11,079 nt of DNA from Candidatus Fermentibacterota bacterium (GCA_022703195.1 JAKLEF010000036.1:1-11079), one strand, 5' to 3'; positions 1-7,725 are shown, numbered from the stretch's first letter. Translations and numbers: made by a program. The notes: generated by a model from the letters alone, not told the origin.

Positions 1-1452
1 GAAGTGGATCAGGGAGTCCCTCCTGCCGCAGATCTCGTCGATTCTCGTGGATACGGACCGGAGCTCGCCCTCGGCCCCGAGGTCGCTGAAGTAGGACGGG
101 AACGTCCTCAGGAGCTGCTTGGCCACGAAGTAGACGGGCCCGATGTCGGCGTTCAGGAATCGGGTGATGTCCCTCTGGAACAGGTCCGTGTCGGAGATGA
201 ACACCCCTCCCAGCCGGAGCTGCACGTTCAGCGCCGCTGCGAGCTGCTCGTAGAGCGCGGGGTTGGATTCGATTATCCTCATCCAGCAGCGGATCTTGGG
301 CAGATGGTACGGGTTGACGACCGTCTCCCACTCGTCCGTCGCCTCGCCCACATCGGGGTACTGGAACTTCCAGTAGAGGATGTCCTCGATGATGTGATCG
401 GCAGCCTTGGTGTTCCCCGCCCTGCCGATGGCGGTGCCGATCGCCTCGTAGCACTGGAACCTCCGGATCAGGAAGCTGTCCTCCCTCCGGCCGAAGAACC
501 CCTTGAGCCTGCTCAATATCCTGTGGACGTCGGCATGCCTGTCGGGCTCCATCAGGTCCTTGACCACGAGGAGGAGGATGTTCAGGACTTCCTGCTGCCT
601 GTACCCCAGGCTGTCGTCCTTCAGGTAGTAGAGACAGACCAGGAACCTGTCGCCCGGGTCGTCTATCTCGAAAATGCCCGCGACCGCCCGGTCCACCAGG
701 TCGGAGAAGGAGGGAAGGGCCCCCGATAGGAGGTCCCGGGGCTGCGCCTCCGAGAGAGTCGATTCGAGGACGGAGAGCTCGCCCGCCGACAGGAAGGAGA
801 ACGAGGAGACTATGAGGTCGGGCCCCGCGAGCCCCGTATCCTCGCTCCGGCTCCAGCTCGCCACGTCCAGGTGGTCGCGCGCATACCGGTACCCGAGCCC
901 CAGCACCGACCTGTAGAGGTTCTCGAGCGGTTCCGCGAGCCCCGGGGACTCATGCCCTTTCCTGTAGAGCTCCCTGAGCAGCGAGTCGCGTTCGAGGAAG
1001 GCCCCGGGAGACTTCGAGAGCAGCGAGGACAGGTCTGCACAGAGATCGGGCACCAGCTTCGCGTACTCTTCGCCGTGGCGCCCCGCGACTGCCGTGGATG
1101 TCCACAGAAGGGCGATGCGGAGCAGGGCGGAGGTCTGCCTCTCCTCCAGGGGGCTCCTTATGAGGCCGGAGAGGAGTTCCGCCAGGAGCCGGAAGAGGAC
1201 GGCCCTGTCCGGAACCTGCTCGACGTATGCCCAGTCGCGGAGGAGGATAGTCTGGAAACCCTCGACGAGCGTGTCGATGTTCCTGAACTCGTGGAAGTAC
1301 TCGGTGAGTGTGTCGACCATCGTTCCGCGCACGCCGTGGAACTTCTCGACGGCGGACACGAGAGGCGAGAAGCGGTCGGGGATGGCCACCTTCCTCGCCG
1401 TATCCGCGATGTTGGCCCGAAGCGCATCGGAGTCGGGTATCGGATCCCTCAT
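1..1452 (-). CDS. PEP synthase-like (PEP/pyruvate-binding) protein, N-terminal region, cut by left window edge
   Basis: The frame is open for 484 codons from the ATG at 1452 to base 1, so the 3' part lies outside the window. The protein begins MRDPIPDSDALRANIADTAR and is a largely helical, soluble-looking stretch without signal peptide or membrane segments. Two blocks recall, from memory, the N-terminal region of large PEP/pyruvate-binding (PEP synthase-like) proteins: one near residues 32-75 containing VEKFHGVRGT and EYFHEFRNIDTL, and one at the visible end with LGAEGELRSVSTRIDEICGR followed by RDSLIHF. In that family this region precedes the ATP-grasp PEP/pyruvate-binding domain, which would lie beyond base 1, so no catalytic residue can be checked. 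A weak AGGGA site precedes the ATG by 4 bases. The gene lies 78 bp behind the M3 peptidase on the same strand and could be co-transcribed with it. The frame is solid; the family name is a moderate-confidence call. Confidence 0.6.
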   Translation of the reverse strand, partial: MRDPIPDSDALRANIADTARKVAIPDRFSPLVSAVEKFHGVRGTMVDTLTEYFHEFRNIDTLVEGFQTILLRDWAYVEQVPDRAVLFRLLAELLSGLIRSPLEERQTSALLRIALLWTSTAVAGRHGEEYAKLVPDLCADLSSLLSKSPGAFLERDSLLRELYRKGHESPGLAEPLENLYRSVLGLGYRYARDHLDVASWSRSEDTGLAGPDLIVSSFSFLSAGELSVLESTLSEAQPRDLLSGALPSFSDLVDRAVAGIFEIDDPGDRFLVCLYYLKDDSLGYRQQEVLNILLLVVKDLMEPDRHADVHRILSRLKGFFGRREDSFLIRRFQCYEAIGTAIGRAGNTKAADHIIEDILYWKFQYPDVGEATDEWETVVNPYHLPKIRCWMRIIESNPALYEQLAAALNVQLRLGGVFISDTDLFQRDITRFLNADIGPVYFVAKQLLRTFPSYFSDLGAEGELRSVSTRIDEICGRRDSLIHF

Positions 1453-1530
1453 GGCGTTCCCTGCGAAACCCCGGGCACTCCACCCGGACCTGCCGGCGTC
1501 CGGGGCCTCCGGCCGGCGGGTCGTGCGAGG

Positions 1531-3228
1531 CTATAGCCCGCCGTCCTCCACCGAGTCAAGCCATGCCGCGACCGGGCCGATCGTCGCCCCCACGGCGCCT
1601 TCCGCGAATGGGTTCCGCAGCCCCGTGGCGGACAGGAGCTCCGTGAACGAGCGGCTGCCGCCCCGGTCGCAGAGCCCCGTGTAGGCTTCCATGGTCCGGT
1701 CGCGTGCGGCACGGGCCCTTCCCCAGAACTCGAACGCGCACACCTGGGCGAGCGTGTAGTCGATGTAGTAGAAGGGATCCTCGAAGATGTGGCCCTGCCT
1801 GAACCAGAAGCCCCCGTTCTCGAGGAAGCCGTCGCCGTCGTAGTCGCGCCAGGGCAGGTACCTGCGCTCGACACCCCTCCAGGCCGCCCGCCTCTCAGAC
1901 GGCGAGGCCGACGGATTGCCGTAGACCCAGTGCTGGAACTCGTCGACGGCGGCGCCGTAGGGGATGAACAGGACCGCGCCGGAGAGATGCGAGAACCTGT
2001 ACTTGTCGGCATCCCCCCCGAAGAACCTGTCCATCCAGGGCCAGGCCAGGAACTCCATGCTCATGGAGTGTATCTCGCATGCCTCGAGGGTGGGCGAGAG
2101 GTACTCGGGCACCTCGAACCCCCTCGAACGGTACGCCTGGAAGGCGTGTCCGGCCTCGTGCGTCAGCACGTCCACGTCGCCGCTCGTCCCGTTGAAGTTG
2201 GAGAAGATGAAGGGCGCCTCCTCCCTTGCGATGTAGGAGCAGTATCCCCCCCCGGCCTTGCCGCTCCGCGTCTCGAGGTCCATCAGCTCCCTCTCGACCA
2301 TGCTGTCGAAGAATTCCTTCGTGGCGGGGGACATCTCGGAGAACAGCTCCCTGCCGCGGTCGAGTATCCACGACGGACCTCCCCCGGGCACGGGGTTGCC
2401 CGACGGGAATTCGAAGCCCTCGTCGAAGAACTTGAGGGACGGCAGGCCGATGCGCGCGGCCTGCCTGTTCCTCAGGGCCGCCGCCAGAGGCACGATCGTG
2501 CCGAGCACCTGCTCCCTGTAGCCGGCCACCATCGCGGCGTCGTAGTCGGACCTTCCCAGCCGCGCGTACGCAAGGGGGACGAAGCCCGGGAAGCCGAGCC
2601 TCCTGGCGATGCCGTCCCTGAGGTGCACCAGCCTGTCGTAGATGCCGTCGAACTCCTCGATGTGGGTCGAGTAGAAGGAGCTGACCGCCTCGGCGGCGTC
2701 CCTCCTCACACCGCGATCCGTGGATTCGATGAAGGGGACCATCTGGGGAAGGTTGCGCACCTCTCCCATGAAGTCGATCCGGGCGCCCGCCTTGAGCTTG
2801 ACATACTCGCTGCAGAGCCGGTTCTCGGCCTGGAGGTCGCCCAGCACCCCGGGGCTGAAGGTCGAGAGGTGGAGCTCGGCGAGACGGAAGAGCTGAGGAC
2901 CCCACCTGCGTTCCAGGTCGGGCCTGAACCTCGATGCGACGAGTGCGGCATAGAACCGGCTCTTGATTCCGGCGTAGACGGGCATGAGCTCGTCGGCCGC
3001 GTCGTTCTCCGCGTCGTAGAAGGCATCGGCCGTGTCGATGGTGTGCCTGATCTGCCCGATGGCGACCATCGACTCGAACCCGTTGCGCTCGAGGTTGATC
3101 TCTGCCATGAGCCCGTCCTGGACTCCCGCCGAGGATGCCCCCGCGAACCGGGTCACCAGATCGTCCATCCTGGCTTCGAAGGCATCCCTGTCGGGTCTCC
3201 TGTACTCGAAGTCGACGAACCGCTTCAT
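1531..3228 (-). CDS. M3-family zinc oligoendopeptidase (PepF-like)
   Basis: This is a cytoplasmic metallopeptidase expected to hydrolyse short peptides. From the ATG at 3228 it has 565 residues, normal for M3 oligoendopeptidases. The zinc site HEAGH lies at about residues 357-361 in the context VLTHEAGHAFQAY, and the third ligand is probably the Glu of CEIHSMSMEF about 28 residues after the first His. Near the C terminus, GHIFEDPFYYIDY holds the conserved His and Tyr residues that line the substrate cleft in this family. There is no signal peptide. An in-frame ATG at 3234 is possible, but the GGAGG at 3235-3239 directly abuts it, whereas it lies 6 bases from the ATG at 3228, so I chose 3228. 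A promoter at 3266-3293 reads into the gene. All key residues are present and the frame is intact. General peptide turnover is inferred from the family; the substrate is unknown. Confidence 0.95.
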   Translation of the reverse strand: MKRFVDFEYRRPDRDAFEARMDDLVTRFAGASSAGVQDGLMAEINLERNGFESMVAIGQIRHTIDTADAFYDAENDAADELMPVYAGIKSRFYAALVASRFRPDLERRWGPQLFRLAELHLSTFSPGVLGDLQAENRLCSEYVKLKAGARIDFMGEVRNLPQMVPFIESTDRGVRRDAAEAVSSFYSTHIEEFDGIYDRLVHLRDGIARRLGFPGFVPLAYARLGRSDYDAAMVAGYREQVLGTIVPLAAALRNRQAARIGLPSLKFFDEGFEFPSGNPVPGGGPSWILDRGRELFSEMSPATKEFFDSMVERELMDLETRSGKAGGGYCSYIAREEAPFIFSNFNGTSGDVDVLTHEAGHAFQAYRSRGFEVPEYLSPTLEACEIHSMSMEFLAWPWMDRFFGGDADKYRFSHLSGAVLFIPYGAAVDEFQHWVYGNPSASPSERRAAWRGVERRYLPWRDYDGDGFLENGGFWFRQGHIFEDPFYYIDYTLAQVCAFEFWGRARAARDRTMEAYTGLCDRGGSRSFTELLSATGLRNPFAEGAVGATIGPVAAWLDSVEDGGL

Positions 3229-3265
3229 GCCCATCCTCCGTCCCCGCCACGAAAGGCGGTAGTGG

Positions 3266-3293
3266 ATGATACTCGAAGCGCGGAATCGGTCAA
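3266..3293 (-). promoter_or_regulatory. Sigma70-type promoter for the M3 peptidase gene
   Basis: On the minus strand TTGACC (3288-3293) is followed after 16 bases by TATCAT (3266-3271). Each hexamer matches the consensus at five of six positions. Transcription would begin near 3259, giving a leader of about 30 nt that contains the GGAGG site at 3235-3239. The site lies in the 133-bp gap between divergent genes. I did not find an equally good promoter for the plus-strand gene in this gap. Confidence 0.55.
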
Positions 3294-3361
3294 CGATCTA
3301 CTGGCAGGCCGGCCCCGCGGAAGCGTATCTTCCTGTTTCCGCTCTGGAGCAGGGAGGTCTC

Positions 3362-5539
3362 ATGCCCGCACTGATGCTCTCCTTGGTCTGCGCGGCGGCT
3401 CTCGGAACTCCCGAGCTCCGCGCGGTGAGGGTCGAGGAAGCCCCCTCCGTGGACGGCCGACTGGACGACGCCGTCTGGGCCCTCGCCGGGCCGGTGTCCT
3501 GCCGCTTCACGCAGTACGATCCCGAGAACGGCTCTCCGATGTCCGTGGAGACCGGGATCTCCATCCTCTACGACGACGATGCGGTGTATTTCGGCTTCGA
3601 GCTTTCGGATCCCGATCCCGCGGGGATGATGGAGGCGCTCTGCCCGAGGGACGATTACGCCACGGGCGAGTGGATAGCGATCCTGCTGGACACATGGGGC
3701 GACGGCCGCGAGGCGTCGAGCTTCGAGGTCAGCCTTGCCAACTCCCAGCTCGACTCCAGGATCAGCCCGTTCGGCTACTGGGACTACAGCTGGGATGCGG
3801 TGTGGAAGAGCGGCACCAGCCGCACCGCGGACGGATGGTCGGCGGAGATCGCCATCCCCTTCAGCTGCCTGCGCTTCTCAGGGTCGGAAGGGGAGCAGCC
3901 CTGGACCGTCAATTTCCAGAGGATCAGAGGCGCGACCAGGGAGAACGGCTGGTTCGTGCTGTCCGATACACAGCAGATGGCCAGGCTCGAGACCTTCGCC
4001 CCCATCAGCGGCATCTCGGGGGTGGACCGCTCGCTGGGCATCGAGTTCCGCCCGTACGGGTCGGCGAGGCTCCTCAGAACTGCGGAGGCGGACTCCTGGG
4101 ACTCCGATCCGGATGCCGGCCTGGACGTCAAGGTCGGGATATCCAGCGGGGTCGCGCTCGATCTCACGGTTCTCCCCGACTTCGGACAGGTCGAGGCCGA
4201 CGAGGCGGAGATGAACCTCTCGCACTTCGAGCTCTTCCTCGACGAGCGCAGGCCGTTCTTCATGGAGTCGGAGGACATCTTCGAGATGCCGTTCGAGATG
4301 TTCTACTCGAGGCGGATAGGGGCCGCCGCCCCGAACGGTGAGGTCACACCGATAACCGGCGGGTTCAAGCTTTCCGGCAACCTCGGCGGCGGGTACAGGT
4401 TCGGCCTCCTGGATGCGGTCACCTCGTCGGTGTCGGAGGACTCCGTCACGATCGAGCCTGCGGCCAACTACTCGATCCTCCGGGCGATGCGCGAATCCGG
4501 CTCCTACGACTACGTCGGCGTCGCGGCGGTCGACCGCTATTCGTGGGCCCAGGACGGGATTCCCGCGGCCGAGAGCCGGGCGTTCGCCGTGGACGGCAGC
4601 ATCCTGATCCCCGGCGACCATCTACTGCACGGTGAGGTCGCGGGCTCGTCCGGCACGGGCCTCGAGAGCGATGCGGCCTACGAGATCTCGATGAGCAGGG
4701 TGAGGAGCAACTTCACGTACGACGGCGGCTTCTCGTACGTCGGGGAGGACTTCGACGTCAACGGCACCGGCTTCACGACCCAGACCGGCTACTGGGACGG
4801 CTGGGCGAGCGCCTGGCGCTCGCTGACGCCTGGAGGCTTCATCAGCAGGGCCGGCTACGGCCTCTCAGCCTACTACGCGGAGCTGGACAGCGGCGAGATC
4901 ATCAGCAGGAACATCTCCGCAGACGTCGACGCAAGCCTGCCGAGCGGAGCTAACTTCGGAGGAGGCGCCGGACTCGACGGGCGCACGTTCGACCGGTACG
5001 AGGGCCCTTCGGGGCGCTGGTACGACGGCACTGCATCCGTGTACGCCTATGCCGGCACGGGCAGGTTCCATGGCATGAGCCTCTCCGCCGATGCGGGCAC
5101 CGGAGGGTACTGCAACGGCGGCAGCTACGTCGACTGCGGCCTGCATTACTCGATCAGGCCGTCCGAGCCGCTCGTCCTCTCGCTCGAGGGCGACTGGTAC
5201 AGGACCGAAGGCGCGGACAGGTACAACTGGGAGGCCGGAGAGTGGGACGTCAGGGACACGGACTGGCGGTCGCTGGTCTTCAGGGCCGGGTACATGTTCG
5301 GCCCCGACATGGACGTCAGGCTGTTCTCCCAGCTCTCTGAGTTCGAGTCGGACTTCGCGCTGACGGGCGGGACGGAGAGCGGGGAGCTCACGGCCAACAT
5401 GCTCTTCTCCTGGCGCTACAGGCCCGGCAGCATGCTGTATCTGCTCGGGGAGAACCGGTTCGAGAAGGAGGCCGACGGCGGGTTCGGCTCCCCGGACCTG
5501 GGCCTCTATGCGAAGCTGACCTGGTTCCTCCCCGTCTAG
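3362..5539 (+). CDS. Exported DUF5916 protein with N-terminal CBM9-like domain and predicted outer-membrane barrel
   Basis: From the ATG at 3362 this encodes 725 residues. GGGAGG lies 5 bases upstream; the reading frame is open further upstream, but those codons lack a ribosome site and would bury the signal peptide. MPALMLSLVCAAALG is a short signal peptide. Residues of about 20-190 form a CBM9-like domain that starts with VEEAPSVDGRLDDAVW. The DUF5916 signature follows: PDFGQVEADEAEMNLSHFEL (about 272-291), ERRPFF (295-300) and FYSRRIG (314-320). The rest is rich in alternating aromatic and Gly/Ser strands and ends KLTWFLPV, as expected for a beta-barrel whose C terminus is recognised for outer-membrane insertion. 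DUF5916 proteins have no firmly established function; the CBM9-like domain suggests surface glycan or ligand contact, which is inference. The stop codon is only 2 bp from the inverted-repeat element at 5542. Confidence 0.93.
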   Translation: MPALMLSLVCAAALGTPELRAVRVEEAPSVDGRLDDAVWALAGPVSCRFTQYDPENGSPMSVETGISILYDDDAVYFGFELSDPDPAGMMEALCPRDDYATGEWIAILLDTWGDGREASSFEVSLANSQLDSRISPFGYWDYSWDAVWKSGTSRTADGWSAEIAIPFSCLRFSGSEGEQPWTVNFQRIRGATRENGWFVLSDTQQMARLETFAPISGISGVDRSLGIEFRPYGSARLLRTAEADSWDSDPDAGLDVKVGISSGVALDLTVLPDFGQVEADEAEMNLSHFELFLDERRPFFMESEDIFEMPFEMFYSRRIGAAAPNGEVTPITGGFKLSGNLGGGYRFGLLDAVTSSVSEDSVTIEPAANYSILRAMRESGSYDYVGVAAVDRYSWAQDGIPAAESRAFAVDGSILIPGDHLLHGEVAGSSGTGLESDAAYEISMSRVRSNFTYDGGFSYVGEDFDVNGTGFTTQTGYWDGWASAWRSLTPGGFISRAGYGLSAYYAELDSGEIISRNISADVDASLPSGANFGGGAGLDGRTFDRYEGPSGRWYDGTASVYAYAGTGRFHGMSLSADAGTGGYCNGGSYVDCGLHYSIRPSEPLVLSLEGDWYRTEGADRYNWEAGEWDVRDTDWRSLVFRAGYMFGPDMDVRLFSQLSEFESDFALTGGTESGELTANMLFSWRYRPGSMLYLLGENRFEKEADGGFGSPDLGLYAKLTWFLPV

Positions 5540-5541
5540 TC

Positions 5542-5740
5542 CGGTGTCAGAGGAAAAAACGTAAAGTACTCAGGCCTTTGGAATGATAGACCGAAATTGC
5601 TTGTGATTTTACGTATGAAAACAATATAGGTTTAATGCAATCCAAAGCCTGTCTTCCTTTTGTGAGATTGCATGGATTGCATCGTCTTGAGGGTTCGATA
5701 ACACGATTTTGAGTACTTTACGTTTTTTCCTCTGACACCG
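5542..5740. mobile_element. MITE-like element, 199 bp, with perfect 31-bp terminal inverted repeats
   Basis: The left arm, 5542-5572, begins CGGTGTCAGAGGAAAAAACG. The right arm, 5710-5740, is its exact reverse complement over all 31 bases, and the match stops at both ends. The 137-bp interior is AT-rich, unlike the surrounding DNA, and has no credible gene. The element starts 2 bp after the DUF5916 stop codon and ends 7 bp from the tRNA-Ser 3' end. I see no convincing target-site duplication. This is the layout of a non-autonomous element moved by a transposase encoded elsewhere. A REP/BIME-type repeat linked to an IS200-like (RAYT) transposase is an alternative. As RNA it could fold into a long hairpin and help end transcription from both sides. 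Confidence 0.7.
5571..5682. repeat. Nested competing inverted repeats inside the element
   Basis: The central segment TCCAAAGCCTG (5641-5651) can pair with CAGGCCTTTGGA (5571-5582), with one bulged base. The overlapping centre ATGCAATCC (5635-5643) can instead pair exactly with GGATTGCAT (5674-5682). The right partner also belongs to a 9-base near-tandem repeat, GATTGCATG then GATTGCATC (5666-5683). The two pairings share bases 5641-5643, so at full length they exclude each other. These repeats are visible directly; any biological role is inference. Confidence 0.5.
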
Positions 5741-5747
5741 ACCGATG

Positions 5748-5838
5748 TGGCGGAGGGGGTGGGATTCGAACCCACGGACCCCACTAGGGAGTCAACGGTT
5801 TTCGAGACCGCCCCGATCGACCTCTCCGGCACCCCTCC
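5748..5838 (-). tRNA. tRNA-Ser, anticodon CGA, with encoded CCA
   Basis: The minus strand gives acceptor GGAGGGG (5832-5838) pairing with CCCCTCC (5752-5758), discriminator G (5751) and an encoded CCA (5748-5750). The T arm is GTGGG-TTCGAAT-CCCAC (5759-5775). The anticodon loop CTCGAAA, flanked by GCGGT and ACCGT, carries CGA and so reads the serine codon UCG. A long variable arm, with GACTCC pairing to GGGGTC including one G-T pair, marks the class II serine type. The length of 91 nt including CCA is normal. A promoter-like pair lies 12 bp upstream. Confidence 0.97.
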
Positions 5839-5849
5839 GCACGGCCCCG

Positions 5850-5878
5850 AATATCCGCTTTCGGGCACCCTCGTGCAA
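5850..5878 (-). promoter_or_regulatory. Probable promoter of tRNA-Ser
   Basis: On the minus strand TTGCAC (5873-5878) and GATATT (5850-5855) are separated by 17 bases, and the second box ends 11 bases before the tRNA 5' end. The hexamers match the sigma70 consensus only partly (3 of 6 and 4 of 6), so the support comes mainly from spacing and position. Confidence 0.35.
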
Positions 5879-6013
5879 ACCCGGTCTTGCCCTGCCGTAT
5901 GACTCGCTCTATTTTCACCGTGCTTTGACCCGATGCCGGAACCTCACCCCGCATCGCGGGTTGTTGATGGCAGGTACGTCAGTGGGACTAAACTCGGCTC
6001 TGCGGGAGGAACG

Positions 6014-6823
6014 ATGCACCGCATGATACTGGTCGCCTCCGTGATCCTCGCCGCGGCCTGCGCCTGCCTCAGCGCCGGCGACGGAAGCGGGCCTGCTCCG
6101 AACTTCGCTTCGACCCTGCTGGTGGACACCGGGTACACGCCCTATTCCGGCATCTCCTGGAACAGGGGCGAGTATCCCGTCTTCGTCCTGCACTGGACCC
6201 CGTCCGAAGAGGCCGATCACTACGAAGTCCGCGTCTCGACGGCCCGTATAGACGAATCGAACTGGGACGTCGCCGTGCCGGTCGATACCGTGGCGGGCGG
6301 CCAGGATACCTGCTGGGTCTCCCTCGACCCCGTGGTGTTCGAGAACACCTGCATCGGCTGCGGCCTCTGCGTCGATGCATGCCCCCAGAATGCCATGACC
6401 CTGGTCGACGGCCGCGCGGTGATCAACCCCGATTCGTGCACCTCCTGCGGCCAGTGCGTGCTGGTCTGCCCCGTGAACGCGATCACCGACACGAAGTACG
6501 ACACCTGGTACTACTTCGCGATCCGCGCCTACTCGGCGTCGGGCGCCCCGTCCGCCGATGTCGCCTGCACGGCCGACGCCTACAGGATCAGGTACGTCAA
6601 CGATCTCGACAGGTGTCTTCATTGCCCGGGAGACGGATACACTAGCGGCTGCCATGCCGTGCAGCATCTCCCGCCCTGCCCGGTGGATGCGATCTACTGG
6701 GACGAGGACTTCTACATCTACATCGACACCACGAAGTGCATCAGCTGCGGCATCTGCTTCGAGCACTGCCGTGGGGAAGGGGCATCCTCGATCAGCAATT
6801 ACGTCGAATCGTCAGCCTACTGA
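6014..6823 (+). CDS. Exported four-[4Fe-4S] protein with a ferredoxin module inserted in a fibronectin III-like domain
   Basis: From the ATG at 6014 (GGAGG 4 bases upstream) this encodes 269 residues. MILVASVILAAACACLSAG is a Sec-type signal; Cys16 or Cys18 could be lipidated, but the lipobox is not canonical, and there is no twin-arginine motif. Residues of about 53-105 (VFVLHWTPSEEADHYEVRV) look like the first strands of a fibronectin type III domain, and 165-180 (WYYFAIRAYSASGAPS) like its last strands. Between them sits a bacterial ferredoxin module with CX2CX2CX3CP at 113-123 and again at 142-152. A second pair follows: CX2CX8CX8CP at 201-222, which resembles DmsB/NrfC-type motifs, and CX2CX2CX3C at 242-252. 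The 16 cysteines suffice for four clusters. Cys100 and Cys185 remain and could form a disulfide. An electron-transfer role outside the cytoplasm is inferred; the partner is unknown. It stands alone between the tRNA and a convergent gene. Confidence 0.9.
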   Translation: MHRMILVASVILAAACACLSAGDGSGPAPNFASTLLVDTGYTPYSGISWNRGEYPVFVLHWTPSEEADHYEVRVSTARIDESNWDVAVPVDTVAGGQDTCWVSLDPVVFENTCIGCGLCVDACPQNAMTLVDGRAVINPDSCTSCGQCVLVCPVNAITDTKYDTWYYFAIRAYSASGAPSADVACTADAYRIRYVNDLDRCLHCPGDGYTSGCHAVQHLPPCPVDAIYWDEDFYIYIDTTKCISCGICFEHCRGEGASSISNYVESSAY

Positions 6824-6945
6824 AAGGCGATGCCCGGCAACCCTCGAGGGAGATCCTCGCTCCAGGCGCCCGTTCCGGCATGCCCGTCAGGCTCGAAGCC
6901 ATGACGAATTCCGGCTACACTGCCTTCCTGCGGTTGGGGACCGGC

Positions 6946-7725
6946 TCACCGCCTGCCGGTGCAGTACCGTTCCATGAAGCGCCGGGTGATGGATGCGAGG
7001 CGTTCGTCGAGAATCGAGTACACCCGGTCTTCGATCGGAGCGGGTACGCCTCCGTAGAATGCCTGGGCGACTCCTCCGGTGATGCAGGCCAGCGTGTCGG
7101 AGTCTCCCCCGAGGGAGACCGCAGTCCTGACGGCGTCTTCATAGTCGTTCGAGTCGAGGAAGGACCTCAGGGCCTGGGGCACGGTTCCCTGCGATGATTC
7201 GTCGAAGGCGTAGCCGGGCCGTATCTCGTCGACGTGACGGCTGAGATCGTAGCCGAACTGCGCCTCGACGTACTGCCGGATCTCGCCCTTCGTCGCGCCA
7301 GAGCGTGCGAGGAAGATCGCCGCGGCTACAGACCGGCCGCCCTTGATGCCCTCGGGGTGATCGTGCGTGATGGCGGTGTACTCCTCCGCCCTGGCGAGTA
7401 CCGTCGTCAGATCGTCGAAGGCGTATCCGACGGGGCTGATGCGCATGGCTGCGCCGTTGCCCCAGCTGCCGTAGGGCTCAGGATGGCCGCTCCGGGCCCA
7501 CTGGTGGAAGCTCGAGCCGTATCCGCCGTCAGGATACAATCTGTAGAAGGCTGTCAGGTTGTCGACATAGGGCGTGCCCGAGAGGATCGTATCGGCGAGG
7601 GCGATCGTGAGGATGGAGTCGTCAGTGAAGAAGCTGCTCCCGGAGAAGAGCGGGAAGTCCCTGGTCTTGATGTTCGCCCATTCGTAGACCGACCCGATTA
7701 TGTCGCCCGCGATCGCCCCTATCAT
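6946..7725 (-). CDS. ADP-ribosylglycohydrolase family protein (DraG/ARH type)
   Basis: This is a 259-residue cytoplasmic hydrolase expected to remove ADP-ribose from modified protein or from small ADP-ribose conjugates, using two metal ions. The sequence has the family signatures in order: GAIAGDIIGSVYE at the N terminus, TDDS (34-37), GNGAAMR (89-95), THDHPEGIKGG (120-130) and SLGGDSDTLACITGG (204-218). T34, D35, D36, D208, D210 and T211 are the expected metal ligands, and all are present. The ATG at 7725 has GAGAGGA a few bases upstream. The frame is intact and the length normal. The gene lies 93 bp downstream of a small membrane protein on the same strand and is followed by a convergent gene. 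A damaged macrodomain gene about 1.3 kb upstream on the same strand suggests a shared ADP-ribose theme. The substrate cannot be read from the sequence. Confidence 0.94.
   Translation of the reverse strand: MIGAIAGDIIGSVYEWANIKTRDFPLFSGSSFFTDDSILTIALADTILSGTPYVDNLTAFYRLYPDGGYGSSFHQWARSGHPEPYGSWGNGAAMRISPVGYAFDDLTTVLARAEEYTAITHDHPEGIKGGRSVAAAIFLARSGATKGEIRQYVEAQFGYDLSRHVDEIRPGYAFDESSQGTVPQALRSFLDSNDYEDAVRTAVSLGGDSDTLACITGGVAQAFYGGVPAPIEDRVYSILDERLASITRRFMERYCTGRR

Noticed and set aside
4..1536. Plus-strand open frames over the left partial gene
   Set aside because: They are low-complexity, charged translations opposite a continuous 484-codon minus-strand frame with protein-like composition.
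1789..4341. Plus-strand open frame of 850 codons across the M3 peptidase gene and the start of the DUF5916 gene
   Set aside because: It overlaps two genes with clear family motifs, is rich in Arg, Pro and Gly without a recognisable domain, and is a by-product of high G+C content.
5632..5868. Small minus-strand open frame across the tRNA-Ser and the inverted-repeat element
   Set aside because: It runs through the tRNA sequence; its translation there (SLVGSVGSNPTPSA) is the familiar artefact of translating a serine tRNA.
5949..6000. Possible promoter upstream of the Fe-S protein gene (TTGTTG and TAAACT)
   Set aside because: The spacing of 22 bases and poor hexamer matches do not support a sigma70-type promoter.
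6840..6852. Palindrome CCCTCGAGGG between the convergent Fe-S and glycohydrolase genes as a terminator
   Set aside because: There is no loop and no T-run on either strand, so it is probably chance in GC-rich DNA.
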